DNA of 64,000 nucleotides from Chitinophaga japonensis. Its GTDB lineage: Bacteria; Bacteroidota; Bacteroidia; Chitinophagales; Chitinophagaceae. Made by a program: the position numbers and the translations under genes. A model generated the notes under the pieces. It did not search any database, was not told where the DNA came from, and was given only the letters and a program-made list of their open reading frames with translations. The DNA is taken from positions 176,247 through 240,246 of the forward strand of contig NZ_VLLG01000003.1 in NCBI RefSeq assembly GCF_007830125.1. The letters are read 5' to 3'. This document shows, in pieces, positions 34,028-43,902 of this stretch (position 1 is its first letter; each line of letters starts with the position of its first letter).

Positions 34028-35161
34028 TTAGCGCAATAGCGCGGTTGCGCACCACAGCAGCGGCGCCTGGCCGTGCAGGTCCCCGGTAATGCGGGCACGG
34101 TCCAGGTAATACTGCCGGTCGTTCTTTTTATTAGTGCCTTCGCATACATCGCGGATGTTGTTGTTATCATCCAGGTAGGACACCAGCGCCAGCCATCCCT
34201 TGCGGGCGGCGGGACCATAGGTTTTGGCATCCAGCCAGCCGTTCTTTACACCGGTGATCATGGCGAAGGTGAACATGCCGGTGCCGGAAGTTTCCGGCCA
34301 GGATGCCGGGTCGTCTATCAGTTGCCGCCACATGCCTTCTTTGGTCTGGTACTGCAGCAGCGATGCCATCATGGTTTTGTATCCCTGCATAATGCGGGCC
34401 CGGTGGGGATTGTCCTTAGGCAGGGAGCGGAGCAGCTCGCTCATGCCCGCCGCCATCCAGCCATTGCCGCGTCCCCAGAAGAAGGGCACGTCCGGCGCAT
34501 GGTAGAACAGGCCGTTGGGCCTTTGCAGGGAGTCCAGGTACATCACCATTTCCCGTGCTGCGCGATCTATGTATTTGCGGTCGCCGGTAGCGCGGTAGGC
34601 CTGCGCCTGCACAGCGGTGATCATGTACATATCGTCTATCCATAAACGGGTTTGCCAGGTATATCCTTTGTCATGCCATACTCCGGACTCCGGTGTGGCG
34701 CGTTTGCCTTCCGGCGGTCCCCACTGTTTGTCCGCGATCCACTTTCCCAACTGCAGGTATTCCCGGTCTTTTGTTTGCATGTACAGCTCCAGCGGTACGG
34801 CGCCAAATACGCAGAAATCCACATGGTCGGGCGGGGGCACCAGGCCGGAGTCTGTTCCCAGCAGTGGCGTAAAGCGTTGGGCCAGTTTGCTGGTCAGCGT
34901 CTTGTTGCCGGTTTCCCGGGCAAAGGTCAATGCGCCGTACCAGGTGCAGGTTTCCGGGTAAATGATCACTTTGTAAGTTTTGCGGCCTACATTGCCATGC
35001 GGCGTAACGATGAAGTGCTCGGCTACACGCAGCCCCACTTCTTCCGGGGTGCTGCCTTTGGGAAAATGTTGAAGGTCTCCGTTGCCATTGGTTTGTGCGG
35101 CAAGATGGCTGACAGCGGCCAGGCATACGGCCGTCAGCAGGGTACAAATGGGTTTTTTCAT
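34028..35161 (-). CDS. GH105-type unsaturated rhamnogalacturonyl hydrolase, secreted
   Basis: Predicted to remove the unsaturated uronic acid from products of pectin or similar lyases. The 377-residue protein has a signal peptide (MKKPICTLLTAVCLAAVSHLAAQ) and an (alpha/alpha)6-barrel. The family core RLWIDDMYMITAVQAQAY carries D176/D177, matching the catalytic aspartate region, and VPFFWGRGNGWMAAGMSELL and PETSGTGMFTFAM also fit YteR-like enzymes. No lyase or transporter for pectin is adjacent. It is separated from GT117 by the long inverted repeat. Confidence 0.9.
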   Translation of the reverse strand: MKKPICTLLTAVCLAAVSHLAAQTNGNGDLQHFPKGSTPEEVGLRVAEHFIVTPHGNVGRKTYKVIIYPETCTWYGALTFARETGNKTLTSKLAQRFTPLLGTDSGLVPPPDHVDFCVFGAVPLELYMQTKDREYLQLGKWIADKQWGPPEGKRATPESGVWHDKGYTWQTRLWIDDMYMITAVQAQAYRATGDRKYIDRAAREMVMYLDSLQRPNGLFYHAPDVPFFWGRGNGWMAAGMSELLRSLPKDNPHRARIMQGYKTMMASLLQYQTKEGMWRQLIDDPASWPETSGTGMFTFAMITGVKNGWLDAKTYGPAARKGWLALVSYLDDNNNIRDVCEGTNKKNDRQYYLDRARITGDLHGQAPLLWCATALLR

Positions 35162-35219
35162 ATCGTGCTATTATTTAGGCAACACCTAAGATAATACCTC
35201 CTTGCTAAAACCGCTGATC

Positions 35220-36266
35220 TTATTTTACCTGGTTCAGGGCATATGTTAACACCGGCGCATGGTGGCGGTAATTGGTGGCAATGATCAGCGCGGCTTTCCG
35301 CGGGTCGGCAAAATCCATGGCGATAATGCCGTACCTGCCCTGTGGGTGGGCGCTGAAGTAATCGGTAATATGGCCGCTCATTACGTTGGCCACGGTTTGG
35401 ATGTCCGGGATATGGAACAGGGCCGGCCGGTAGCCGCTGGTAAAATTAATGTACAGGGTTTCCGTTTCCCGCGAGCTGGCTTCCTGGAGCAGGGCCGTGC
35501 TGTTATGCCATTTGGCCTGGTTGTCCGGTACTACGAACTGGTCCTGTACCCGGATGCGGCTTTGGGCATTATGGATGGTAAAGGTGGCATTGTGCTCCCA
35601 GCGGGAAGCGTCGATCCCCTTGATTGCCTGGCTGGCGGCAAAGCGCCGGAGCAGCACGATGCGGCCCCTTACGCTGCCAATGGGGGGAATGGCAGCGCCC
35701 AGGTACCATTTGGCGGCATAGCGGCGCGCATATGCGTCGAAGCTCTGTTCAAAACTGCGGGTGTTATGGGAGGGCGTGTATTCTTCCTTGATGCTCATGA
35801 TGATGCACTCGCTGGGATTGTTGTCCAGGAAGTTGGCGCAGGCGGCCAGCACTTCCTCAAAGCGGATACGCTGGTAAATGGCCCCGTGGTGGATGGCAAA
35901 AGCATTGTTCACATGGCGGCAGCGGATGTCCAGGAAGCGGATGCCCGCATTGAGTTGTTCGTTGAGCGTAAGCGCCTGGCACCTGGCCGTTCCGCCAATG
36001 GGCTCATACCGTGCGCAGGCATTGTGTGTGCCGGGCAGGGAAAGCTGCGCCAGGCTGTAGTGATCCGGGATGGTGGCCATCCAGCTATTCAGCGGCACGC
36101 TGCCGTCCGCCTCCGTGGCATCGGGGCCGGCATAGGTGGTGGTGCGCTTAAAAGACAGCGGCGCACCGTAGTGCGCCGCCTGGACACGAAGTTTTTTAGT
36201 ACAGCCAAACAGGGAGCACATTACTGCCAGGCATAAGGCGGCAGCAATGAAAGTTTGCCTTTTCAT
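35220..36266 (-). CDS. PI-PLC X-domain lipoprotein
   Basis: A phosphatidylinositol-specific phospholipase C-like protein. Start 36266 gives a lipoprotein signal with LFGC, so C22 is the lipid anchor; the longer frame to 36317 is not signal-like. The catalytic pattern of bacterial PI-PLC is present: H81 in LSLPGTHNAC, R115 region FLDIRCRH, and H126/H127 in FAIHHGAIYQ, about 45 residues apart as in Bacillus enzymes. SECIIMSIKEEY supports the TIM-barrel fold. Natural substrate in this bacterium is unknown; extracellular phospholipid or inositol glycolipids are candidates. Confidence 0.88.
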   Translation of the reverse strand: MKRQTFIAAALCLAVMCSLFGCTKKLRVQAAHYGAPLSFKRTTTYAGPDATEADGSVPLNSWMATIPDHYSLAQLSLPGTHNACARYEPIGGTARCQALTLNEQLNAGIRFLDIRCRHVNNAFAIHHGAIYQRIRFEEVLAACANFLDNNPSECIIMSIKEEYTPSHNTRSFEQSFDAYARRYAAKWYLGAAIPPIGSVRGRIVLLRRFAASQAIKGIDASRWEHNATFTIHNAQSRIRVQDQFVVPDNQAKWHNSTALLQEASSRETETLYINFTSGYRPALFHIPDIQTVANVMSGHITDYFSAHPQGRYGIIAMDFADPRKAALIIATNYRHHAPVLTYALNQVK

Positions 36267-36579
36267 AGTAACAGTTGTAGGTTTCCCAAAATTAGTGTAC
36301 CCATCCTGTACCACCACGCCGGCAGGCAGGTTATAACAATTTAGTAATACGGTTGGGCGGGTGGCAGGGCCGCTGACAGCAGTAAGAAAATAACACGAAA
36401 ATGGACCATGAAAAATAGCCTCATTTAAATATTTTCATAAAATAGAAATGTTTTTTCGACTATTTTTAATTCTACAACACTAAAGAGCAATTGGGTTTAT
36501 CAGAGCCAGGCATTTTACATCTTCCCAGGGGGAGGCCGCCGGCAGGCGGGGTCTATCGTACTATTGAACAAGACGCACA
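36267..36579. other. Intergenic region upstream of ECF sigma gene, no gene
   Basis: About 313 bp between the PI-PLC gene and the sigma factor gene, AT-rich around 36420-36480. A small GC-rich hairpin (CCGCC at 36536-36540, GGCGG at 36545-36549) lies about 30 bases before the sigma start. I see no ORF, RNA gene or consensus promoter. Confidence 0.4.
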
Positions 36580-37239
36580 ATGCTAGTGGAAAATGTTAAT
36601 GAGAGGGTCCATCCGGCCAAAAAAGGACAATTAACGGATGCAATGCAAGAGAACTTTACAACAGAAACTGAACTGTTTTCACAGATAGCGGCAGGAAGTG
36701 AACCCGCTTTCCGGCAACTGTTTGAAATGTACAGGGAACGGCTCTTCGTTTTTGCACGCCAGTTGTCTCATTCTACACTGGAAGCAGAAGAAATTGTGCA
36801 GGACATTTTTTTAAAATTATGGGAGAACAGGGCCCAGTTAGCCCAGGTAAGCTACCCCCGCAAGTATATTTATACCATGGCGCGCAACCGTGCGCTGGAC
36901 CTCCTCTCCAGTATGGCAAAGGATAAAAAGGCGATGCAGGCTGTATGGACCAGCATTTCCCGCTTCCAGTTCCAGAACCTGACCGAGGAACTGCTGGCAT
37001 CCCGCGAAAGCCAGGAACTGATCTACAAGGCGGTGGCGCAGTTGCCGGAAAAAAAGCAGGCGATCTTCTGGCTCAGCCGCCGCGATGGCCTTACCCACCA
37101 GGAAATAGCCCAGCAAATGGGCATCTCCGTACAAACCGTAAAAAACAACCTGACTGATATATTAAAATATGTTAAAATATATCTATCCGGACATTCCGAA
37201 TTGTTGTCCATTATTATATATATACTGCTAAACGTCTGA
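36580..37239 (+). CDS. ECF-type RNA polymerase sigma factor
   Basis: A 219-residue sigma-70 family regulator. Region 2 is visible as FRQLFEMYRERLFVFARQLSHSTLEAEEIVQDIFLKLWENR, with the YIYTMARNRALDLL segment of region 2.3-2.4. Region 4 is DGLTHQEIAQQMGISVQTVKNNL. It is followed by FecR and SusC/SusD genes, the classical layout in which substrate binding at SusC signals through FecR to release the sigma factor. The ATG at 36643 (MQENFTTET) is a possible shorter start. The C-terminal tail is unusually hydrophobic (LLSIIIYILLNV). Confidence 0.93.
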   Translation: MLVENVNERVHPAKKGQLTDAMQENFTTETELFSQIAAGSEPAFRQLFEMYRERLFVFARQLSHSTLEAEEIVQDIFLKLWENRAQLAQVSYPRKYIYTMARNRALDLLSSMAKDKKAMQAVWTSISRFQFQNLTEELLASRESQELIYKAVAQLPEKKQAIFWLSRRDGLTHQEIAQQMGISVQTVKNNLTDILKYVKIYLSGHSELLSIIIYILLNV

Positions 37240-37400
37240 TAACGAGCAGATCCTCTACAATCTCCTAAGTATATAAATTTTAATACATATTAATCTTGAT
37301 CAACCTTGATCAAAAAAAGTTTAAAATTTTTTCATTTTTGCCGGTACCATCATCTTTAAAAACAGTCTGTATGTATTAGTAAGACCAAAATCACCACCGG

Positions 37401-38609
37401 ATGATGCGTGGAAATGCCGATCGCTTAGCTTATTTATATGGACAGTATATCAAAGGGTCATGTACAGCAGCAGAGTTACAGGAGTTTTTTGAGTATGTCG
37501 GAGATCCGGCAATGCGCGATGCATTGCAAAAGGTGATAGACCACCACCTGGAAAACATCCAGCCCGGGAAAGGGGACGCGGTGGTGGACTGGGAGCATTT
37601 ATACAACAAGATCATACCGTCTGAAAACCCGGCCGCCGGCGGCACTACCGGCGAAAAGCCCATCGTAAGACGGTTATTTACCCTACCCAGGGTAGCCGCC
37701 GCTGCTGTCATACTGACGGTGGCTGCCGGTATTTATTTCCTGCTGCCGCGTAACCCGCAGCAGGAGACCACACTGGCCGGCAACGGCCGGTTCCGGAATG
37801 ATATTCCACCGGGAGACAGTAAGGCCACCCTTACCCTGGCCAATGGCGCATCCATCGCCCTGCACACCAACGACAGCAATGCGCTGGCGCAACTGGAAAA
37901 TGCGCAGGCCTTCCGGCTGGACAGTGGGGAACTGGTATATAACAATCATGGCGCGGCGGGGAAAGCCCGCGGTTATAATACGCTGGCAACGCCACTGGGC
38001 GGCCAGTTCAGGCTGCTGCTGCCGGATGGCAGCCGGGTATGGCTGAATGCCGCTTCCTCGATCACTTACCCGGTAGCCTTTGGCAAAGAAGGCCGTAAGG
38101 TATCTATTACCGGCGAAGCCTACCTGGAAGTGGCCCAACAGCCCAACAGGCCGTTTACGGTGATGGTGAACGGCGCAGAGATCACGGTGTTGGGTACCCG
38201 TTTTAACGTAAACGCCTACCGGGATGAAGCAGCCACCTGTATCACGCTGATAGAAGGTGCCGTAAGAGTTAACCGGGACAGCCGCAGCAGCGTGCTGCAC
38301 CCCGGCCAGCAACTGCAGCTATGGCCGCGCGGCGACCAGCGATTGATAGACGATGCAGATCCCGATGCCGCTGCCGCCTGGAAAGATGGATGGTTCTCCT
38401 TTGACGATGCGGACATAGCAGCCGTGATGCGGCAGGTAAAAAGATGGTACGACGCAGAGATCGTATATGAAGGCCCTTTACCTGGTCATCATTTTGTAGG
38501 CACCATCCCTAGGGATGTGCAGGTATCAAAGCTGCTGACCATGCTGGAACTGACCGGCAGGGTGCAGTTCAGGATTGAAGGAAGGAAAGTTATAGTAACA
38601 CAACCGTAA
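37401..38609 (+). CDS. FecR-type anti-sigma factor
   Basis: A 402-residue inner-membrane regulator. It has an N-terminal cytoplasmic sigma-binding part (about 1-85) and one transmembrane helix near 95-112 (VAAAAVILTVAAGIYFLL). The periplasmic FecR domain follows (LATPLGGQFRLLLPDGSRVWLNAASSITYP), then a C-terminal DUF4974-like secretin/TonB-contact domain (WKDGWFSFDDADIAAVMRQVKRWYDAEIVYEG). It lies between its sigma factor and the SusC homologue whose N-terminal STN domain it should contact. Confidence 0.94.
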   Translation: MMRGNADRLAYLYGQYIKGSCTAAELQEFFEYVGDPAMRDALQKVIDHHLENIQPGKGDAVVDWEHLYNKIIPSENPAAGGTTGEKPIVRRLFTLPRVAAAAVILTVAAGIYFLLPRNPQQETTLAGNGRFRNDIPPGDSKATLTLANGASIALHTNDSNALAQLENAQAFRLDSGELVYNNHGAAGKARGYNTLATPLGGQFRLLLPDGSRVWLNAASSITYPVAFGKEGRKVSITGEAYLEVAQQPNRPFTVMVNGAEITVLGTRFNVNAYRDEAATCITLIEGAVRVNRDSRSSVLHPGQQLQLWPRGDQRLIDDADPDAAAAWKDGWFSFDDADIAAVMRQVKRWYDAEIVYEGPLPGHHFVGTIPRDVQVSKLLTMLELTGRVQFRIEGRKVIVTQP

Positions 38610-38805
38610 ACATAGTGATGCTGCAATGTAATGCAACCGTTGTCTATTTATTCACCTTAAAAAAAACGCCAACTGTTAATGTAAGAAACAACAAAATCAA
38701 TGCCCGTTAATGGGGACGTCAGATGTCGGTCACATCCCGTACCTATGGGTCGTCTAAACCATCGTGTTCTGATATTTTATTAACTCATCAACCAAAATCA
38801 AATCT

Positions 38806-41800
38806 ATGATCTTCACCGTCTGGTGTCAAAACAGGCTTGTTAGGCTATTCCTGTCATCCGTCCTGCTATTGGGCCTTTGCCTTCCCGCTACCGCAGGCGC
38901 TTCGCAAAACATTACGCTTTCTTTAAAGAACATTTCGCTGACACGCGCCTTTAAAGAAATACAGCAACAAACAGGGTACTCTTTCCTTTACTCGAAAGAA
39001 GACCTGAAGGACACCCGGCAGGTTAACCTGGATGTCAGGAATGCCAACATAGAGTCTGCTTTGAGCCTTTGTTTTCATGAGCAGCCGCTCACCTATACCA
39101 TTGTCGATAAAGTAGTGATCATTAAAAGGAAAGCGGAAGCTTCCTCCAGGCTGGCAGCCGGAGAGTTGCCTGCCCTGCCGCCCATTAAAGGGATCGTAGT
39201 GGGTACAGACGGGGCGCCGATACCCGGCACCGTGGTACAGTTGAAAGGTAAAAGCGTGGGCACCGTTACGGACGGCGATGGTCAGTTTGAGCTCAACGTG
39301 GAAGTGGGCACTACCCTGGTGATCCGCTCCGTAGGGTATGAAACGCAGGAAGTGACCGTAGAGTCTACCGCGCCGTTGCGGATCGTGCTGAGAGTAAACA
39401 CCTCTGTACTGGAAGAAGTGATCGTAACAGCCGGTGGTATCAAATCCAAACGCCGCGAAATAGGTACCGCCAACACACTGGTAAAAGCAGACCAGTTGGT
39501 GGCCGGTAAAGCGGTGAACATTGCCGGCGGCCTGCAGGGCAAAGTAGCCGGTTTGCAGATCAATGCTACCGGCGGCGGCGTGAATCCCAACTACCGCCTG
39601 ATATTGAGGGGACAACGTTCCCTGACCGGTAACAACCAGGCCCTGGTGGTGCTGGACAACGTAATTGTGCCGAACGAGGTGCTGGGCAACCTGAACCCGC
39701 AGGATGTGGAAGACGTAACGGTGCTGAACGGCGCCGGCGCTGCCGCGCTCTACGGTTCCCAGGCATCCAACGGCGCTATCATTGTTACTACCAAGAAAGG
39801 GAAGAAAGGCGTTACCGCGGTGAACGTATCCAATACCACCACCGTGGAGTCCGTAGCCTTTTTCCCCAAGCTGCAATACGCTTATGGTGCGGGTGGCAGC
39901 GCGTATGGCTATGACGCGAATGGCAACCCGGCCTTCTCCAACCTGGAAAACCAGTCTTACGGCCCCGCCTTTGACGGCTCCATCGTAGAACTGGGCGAGC
40001 CGTTGGAAGACGGCAGCCAGGACCAGGCCACTTATAGCGGTAATAAAGAGCATAACAATTTCTGGGAAACCGGCATCACCAACCAGACGGACTTTTCCGT
40101 TACCAATGGAGACGACAAGTCCACCCTCTACCTGTCCGGCCAGTATGCCACCGTAAAAGGCACCACGCCGAAAGATAAATACAACCGCGCCACCCTGCGC
40201 GCTAACGGCACCCGCAAGGTGGGCAACAAGGTGAATGCTGCTTACAGCATTGCCTACACGCAGAACAGGTACGATATCACCACGCAAACCGCCAGCATGT
40301 ACACGCAGTTGCTGAACATGCCGCAGAACGTGGATATCACCAAGTATAAGAACTGGCAGACCGACAAGTTCGCCAACCCGAACGGGTTCTATAACCCCTG
40401 GTACCAGAACCCGTATTTTACCGTGGACAACTACCGGTCAAAAACCCGGAACGACTACCTGACCGGCAACCTCGAGCTGAAGTACTCCCCGCTCAACTGG
40501 ATAGATATCACGGCCCGCCAGGGTATCTCCACCAGGAACCTGTCTTCCAAGGCATGGGTAGGCGCATTTGATTATACCTCTTATGCAGAGACCACCAGCG
40601 GCTCCAAGTCAGACATCCCGGCCAGCGTATCCGATGGAACCGGTTATACCACGCAGTTGCTCACTGACTTCTTCGCCCAGTTCCGCAAGGAATACGGTGA
40701 TTTCAGCTTTAACCTGATCACGGGCGGCCAGTGGCGCCAGGACGAGTCCAAATTTATAAACATCGGCGCCAGCGGCCTCACTATCCCCGACCTGTATAAC
40801 GTAAGCAACAGCACCTCTAACCCGACAGCCACCGAGGCGAATTATAAAGCCAGGCAGATGGGTATTTATGGCGACTTCCGTATCGGCTATAAGAACTTCC
40901 TGTTCCTGCATGGTACGGGCCGTAATGACTGGGTGTCTACACTGGCTCCCGAGAACCGGTCTTTCTTCTATCCCTCCATTGACCTGTCTTTCGTAGCCAG
41001 CGACGCTATCCGTGTGCTGAAAGAGAGCCGCACGATTACTTACCTGAAAGTAAGAGGCGGCTGGTCTAAAGTGGGCCAGGTGAACCTGGGCTCATCCAGC
41101 AACTTTGGTGCTTATTTCCTGCAGCAGACCTTTGACCAGGCCAATGGTTATCCTTACAACGGCGTAGCCGGCTATACGGTAAACAATACCCTGGTATCCG
41201 CCAGCCTCAAGCCGGAGATCACCAAAGGCTATGAAGTTGGCTTTGACCTGAACCTGCTGGACGACCGTATCGTGTCTACCGTAACCTGGTACAGCACCAA
41301 AACGGACAACCAGACCGTAAACACCAGCGTATCCAACGCTACCGGCTTTTCTACCTACCGTGTGAACAGTGGTCAGACTACCAGCCAGGGCCTGGAAGTA
41401 ACCGCGCATGTTACGCCTGTACGTACCGGCGATCTGGATGTGACCGTAGGCGGTAACTATACTTTCCTGGACAATAAAGTGAATAACATCAGCGCCGACC
41501 TGCCCCGCCTGTCCCTGGCTTCCTACACGGACAATACCGGTTCCTATGCAGTAGCCGGCGAGATATTCCCGGTAATAATGGGCAGGGACTACTCCCGCGA
41601 TCCCCAGGGCCGCGTGATCGTGGACCGCGTTACCGGCACACCGCTGGTGGATGATACCATCAAGATACTGGGCAATGCTGTGGCCCGCCACCGCCTGAGC
41701 CTGGACCTGAACGTACGTTTCCGGCAATTCCGCTTCTCCGCGCTCATGGAATACCGTGGCGGATACCAAGTATACAACCGGATGGGCATGGAACTGGACT

Positions 41801-42252
41801 GGTCCGGTACCGGTTACAGAACAGCCGCGTTTAACCGCGAGCGCTTTGTATTCCCTAACTCCGTGTACGAAGATCCGAACCACCCGGGCGTATATATTGA
41901 AAATACCAACATCACCGTGCGGGATGGCAATGGTAACTCCGGCTTCTGGACAAATGAGGAGAACAGGAACGTGGCTTCCAACTACGTTACCTCCGGCGAT
42001 TTCTGGAAGCTGAGGGAAATAGCACTGACCTATGATGTGCCGGCTTCCGTGCTGGGCAGAACAGGCGTGATCAAAGGGGCAAGCATCAGCGTGCAGGCCC
42101 GTAACCTGTTTGTATGGATGGCTAAATCGAATTATTACACGGACCCTGAGTACAGCGATGCCGGCAATGACAGCAACGGGATTGGCCTTACCGGCCTGGG
42201 GCAAACGCCTCCTTCCCGCTTCTACGGCGCCACCGTGTCATTGACATTCTAA
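38806..42252 (+). CDS. SusC/RagA-family TonB-dependent outer-membrane transporter
   Basis: A 1148-residue outer-membrane nutrient importer. It has a signal peptide (about 1-32) and an STN signalling domain (about 35-105; ITLSLKNISLTRAFKEIQQQTGYSF) that pairs with FecR. A carboxypeptidase-like regulatory domain (about 125-190; IKGIVVGTDGAPIPGTVVQLKG) and a plug domain with SusC motifs (LRGQRSLTGNNQALVVLDNVIVPNE; GAGAAALYGSQASNGAIIVTTKKGKKG) follow. The rest is a beta-barrel ending in FYGATVSLTF, a typical terminal strand with aromatic last residue. Substrate not readable; no glycoside hydrolase is in the operon. Confidence 0.96.
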   Translation: MIFTVWCQNRLVRLFLSSVLLLGLCLPATAGASQNITLSLKNISLTRAFKEIQQQTGYSFLYSKEDLKDTRQVNLDVRNANIESALSLCFHEQPLTYTIVDKVVIIKRKAEASSRLAAGELPALPPIKGIVVGTDGAPIPGTVVQLKGKSVGTVTDGDGQFELNVEVGTTLVIRSVGYETQEVTVESTAPLRIVLRVNTSVLEEVIVTAGGIKSKRREIGTANTLVKADQLVAGKAVNIAGGLQGKVAGLQINATGGGVNPNYRLILRGQRSLTGNNQALVVLDNVIVPNEVLGNLNPQDVEDVTVLNGAGAAALYGSQASNGAIIVTTKKGKKGVTAVNVSNTTTVESVAFFPKLQYAYGAGGSAYGYDANGNPAFSNLENQSYGPAFDGSIVELGEPLEDGSQDQATYSGNKEHNNFWETGITNQTDFSVTNGDDKSTLYLSGQYATVKGTTPKDKYNRATLRANGTRKVGNKVNAAYSIAYTQNRYDITTQTASMYTQLLNMPQNVDITKYKNWQTDKFANPNGFYNPWYQNPYFTVDNYRSKTRNDYLTGNLELKYSPLNWIDITARQGISTRNLSSKAWVGAFDYTSYAETTSGSKSDIPASVSDGTGYTTQLLTDFFAQFRKEYGDFSFNLITGGQWRQDESKFINIGASGLTIPDLYNVSNSTSNPTATEANYKARQMGIYGDFRIGYKNFLFLHGTGRNDWVSTLAPENRSFFYPSIDLSFVASDAIRVLKESRTITYLKVRGGWSKVGQVNLGSSSNFGAYFLQQTFDQANGYPYNGVAGYTVNNTLVSASLKPEITKGYEVGFDLNLLDDRIVSTVTWYSTKTDNQTVNTSVSNATGFSTYRVNSGQTTSQGLEVTAHVTPVRTGDLDVTVGGNYTFLDNKVNNISADLPRLSLASYTDNTGSYAVAGEIFPVIMGRDYSRDPQGRVIVDRVTGTPLVDDTIKILGNAVARHRLSLDLNVRFRQFRFSALMEYRGGYQVYNRMGMELDWSGTGYRTAAFNRERFVFPNSVYEDPNHPGVYIENTNITVRDGNGNSGFWTNEENRNVASNYVTSGDFWKLREIALTYDVPASVLGRTGVIKGASISVQARNLFVWMAKSNYYTDPEYSDAGNDSNGIGLTGLGQTPPSRFYGATVSLTF

Positions 42253-42277
42253 AGCATCTTAAAAAAACAGCAACAAA

Positions 42278-43873
42278 ATGAAGAAATTAATACTTGTTAT
42301 ATCCATAGGGATCGTCGCACTGGGTAGTTCCTGTAAAAAATATCTTGACATTAATGACAACCCGAACACCGCTACCTCCGGTACGCCGGAAGTGGTGCTG
42401 CCGCAGGCGCTGGTATATACGGCCAGCAACATCAGCAGCTTTAACAACTACGGCTCGCAACTGGTAGGCTATGCCGCCAATGCGGGCGGTTACGGCGGCT
42501 TCGGGTCGGCCGTTACCTACAATTTCAGCGGCTCCACCTACTCCGGCCTCTGGAGCTCTACGTATGACCTGCTGAATGATTTCCAGTACGTGATAGACCA
42601 GACGGAGGCCCTGCCGGATTACGGCTACTTCAACGGCGTGGCCCGTATTATGAAGGCCATGAATTTCCAGCTACTGGTAGATGCCTACAATGATGTGCCC
42701 TACCGCGAAGCATTAAAGGGCGTAGGCGAGCTGACACCGGTTTATGATAAGGCGGAGGATATATACGCTGACCTGGCCGTTCAACTGGATTCCGCCATCA
42801 GCATCATTAACGCAACGGAGGAGCGCCAGCACGCCAGCAGCACCAGCAACGTAAAGGACCTGGGTGTTGCCGACCCGATGTTTGACGGGGACATGGAGCA
42901 CTGGTTGCAGTTTGCCAACACGGTAAAGCTGCGCCTGATGATACGCGGCAACGGCAAAGTGACCTTTACCAATACTTCCTTTGATGATGCCGGTTTCCTG
43001 GACACAGATGCGATCGTAAATCCCGGTTATATTAAAGACAACGGCAAGCAGAACCCGGCCTGGAACACCTGGGTATATTCTTACACCGGTTCCAACGGCA
43101 ACAGGGCCTGGATACCCAGCAAGTTCATCCTCGGTTTTTACGATGGTCATAAGCTGGATGATTACCGTGGTTACGCCATCTATTATCAATTTCCCAACAC
43201 CACTTCCAACCAGTTGGGCTATGAAAGCAACGACGTACCCTCTGCACCTACCGGCGGCGCCTGGCTGTCCGGCGCCAATGCAGGTTCCAGCAGGGGCAGT
43301 GGGGATGCGGGCAACAGCATCGGCATCTTTAAGTCGCCCGGTTGGGGACAACCCATCCTGCTGGCGGCGGAAAGCTATTTCCTGCAGGCTGAAGCAGTGG
43401 TGCGCGGCATCCTGGGCAGCGGCGACGCTAAAACCCTGTTTGACAACGGCGTGCTGGCCTCCTACAGCTACCTGTACAGGAAGCCCGATGGTTCTTATGA
43501 TAACAACTGGGTGCCGGCAACGGATTATGCCAGCTACCTGGATATGAACCCTGCCAGCTACCTGGTGCACTTTGACCTGGCTGCCAACCAGCAGCAGCAG
43601 ATCGAGGCGATCATCACGCAGAAATATATTGCGCTGAACTTTATTCATGGTCATGAAGCCTGGAACGAATACCGCAGAACGCATTATCCTGTTATCGTGA
43701 ACGGATCTACCGATCCTTATCTCACTTTTGCGTCCACGCAATCCATCAGCAGCCGCCCGGACAGGCTGCCTACCCGGGTGCTGTATCCCAACACGGAGGC
43801 GGCTAACAACTCCACCAATGTGCCGAAGGGGATAAGCGCCTATAATTCATTTATTTTCTGGGCTTTACAGTAA
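42278..43873 (+). CDS. SusD/RagB-family surface substrate-binding lipoprotein
   Basis: The partner lid of the SusC transporter. The 531-residue protein starts with a lipoprotein signal in which C19 (LGSSCKKY) is the anchor, followed by LDINDNPNTATSGTP, a typical SusD-like opening. TPR-rich helical core segments (IMKAMNFQLLVDAYNDVPYREAL) and the C-terminal AAESYFLQAEAVVRGI support the SusD-like type 2 family. It lies 25 bp after susC. Confidence 0.95.
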   Translation: MKKLILVISIGIVALGSSCKKYLDINDNPNTATSGTPEVVLPQALVYTASNISSFNNYGSQLVGYAANAGGYGGFGSAVTYNFSGSTYSGLWSSTYDLLNDFQYVIDQTEALPDYGYFNGVARIMKAMNFQLLVDAYNDVPYREALKGVGELTPVYDKAEDIYADLAVQLDSAISIINATEERQHASSTSNVKDLGVADPMFDGDMEHWLQFANTVKLRLMIRGNGKVTFTNTSFDDAGFLDTDAIVNPGYIKDNGKQNPAWNTWVYSYTGSNGNRAWIPSKFILGFYDGHKLDDYRGYAIYYQFPNTTSNQLGYESNDVPSAPTGGAWLSGANAGSSRGSGDAGNSIGIFKSPGWGQPILLAAESYFLQAEAVVRGILGSGDAKTLFDNGVLASYSYLYRKPDGSYDNNWVPATDYASYLDMNPASYLVHFDLAANQQQQIEAIITQKYIALNFIHGHEAWNEYRRTHYPVIVNGSTDPYLTFASTQSISSRPDRLPTRVLYPNTEAANNSTNVPKGISAYNSFIFWALQ

Positions 43874-43902
43874 ACAGAGATAATCAGATAAAAAAAGAGC
43901 TA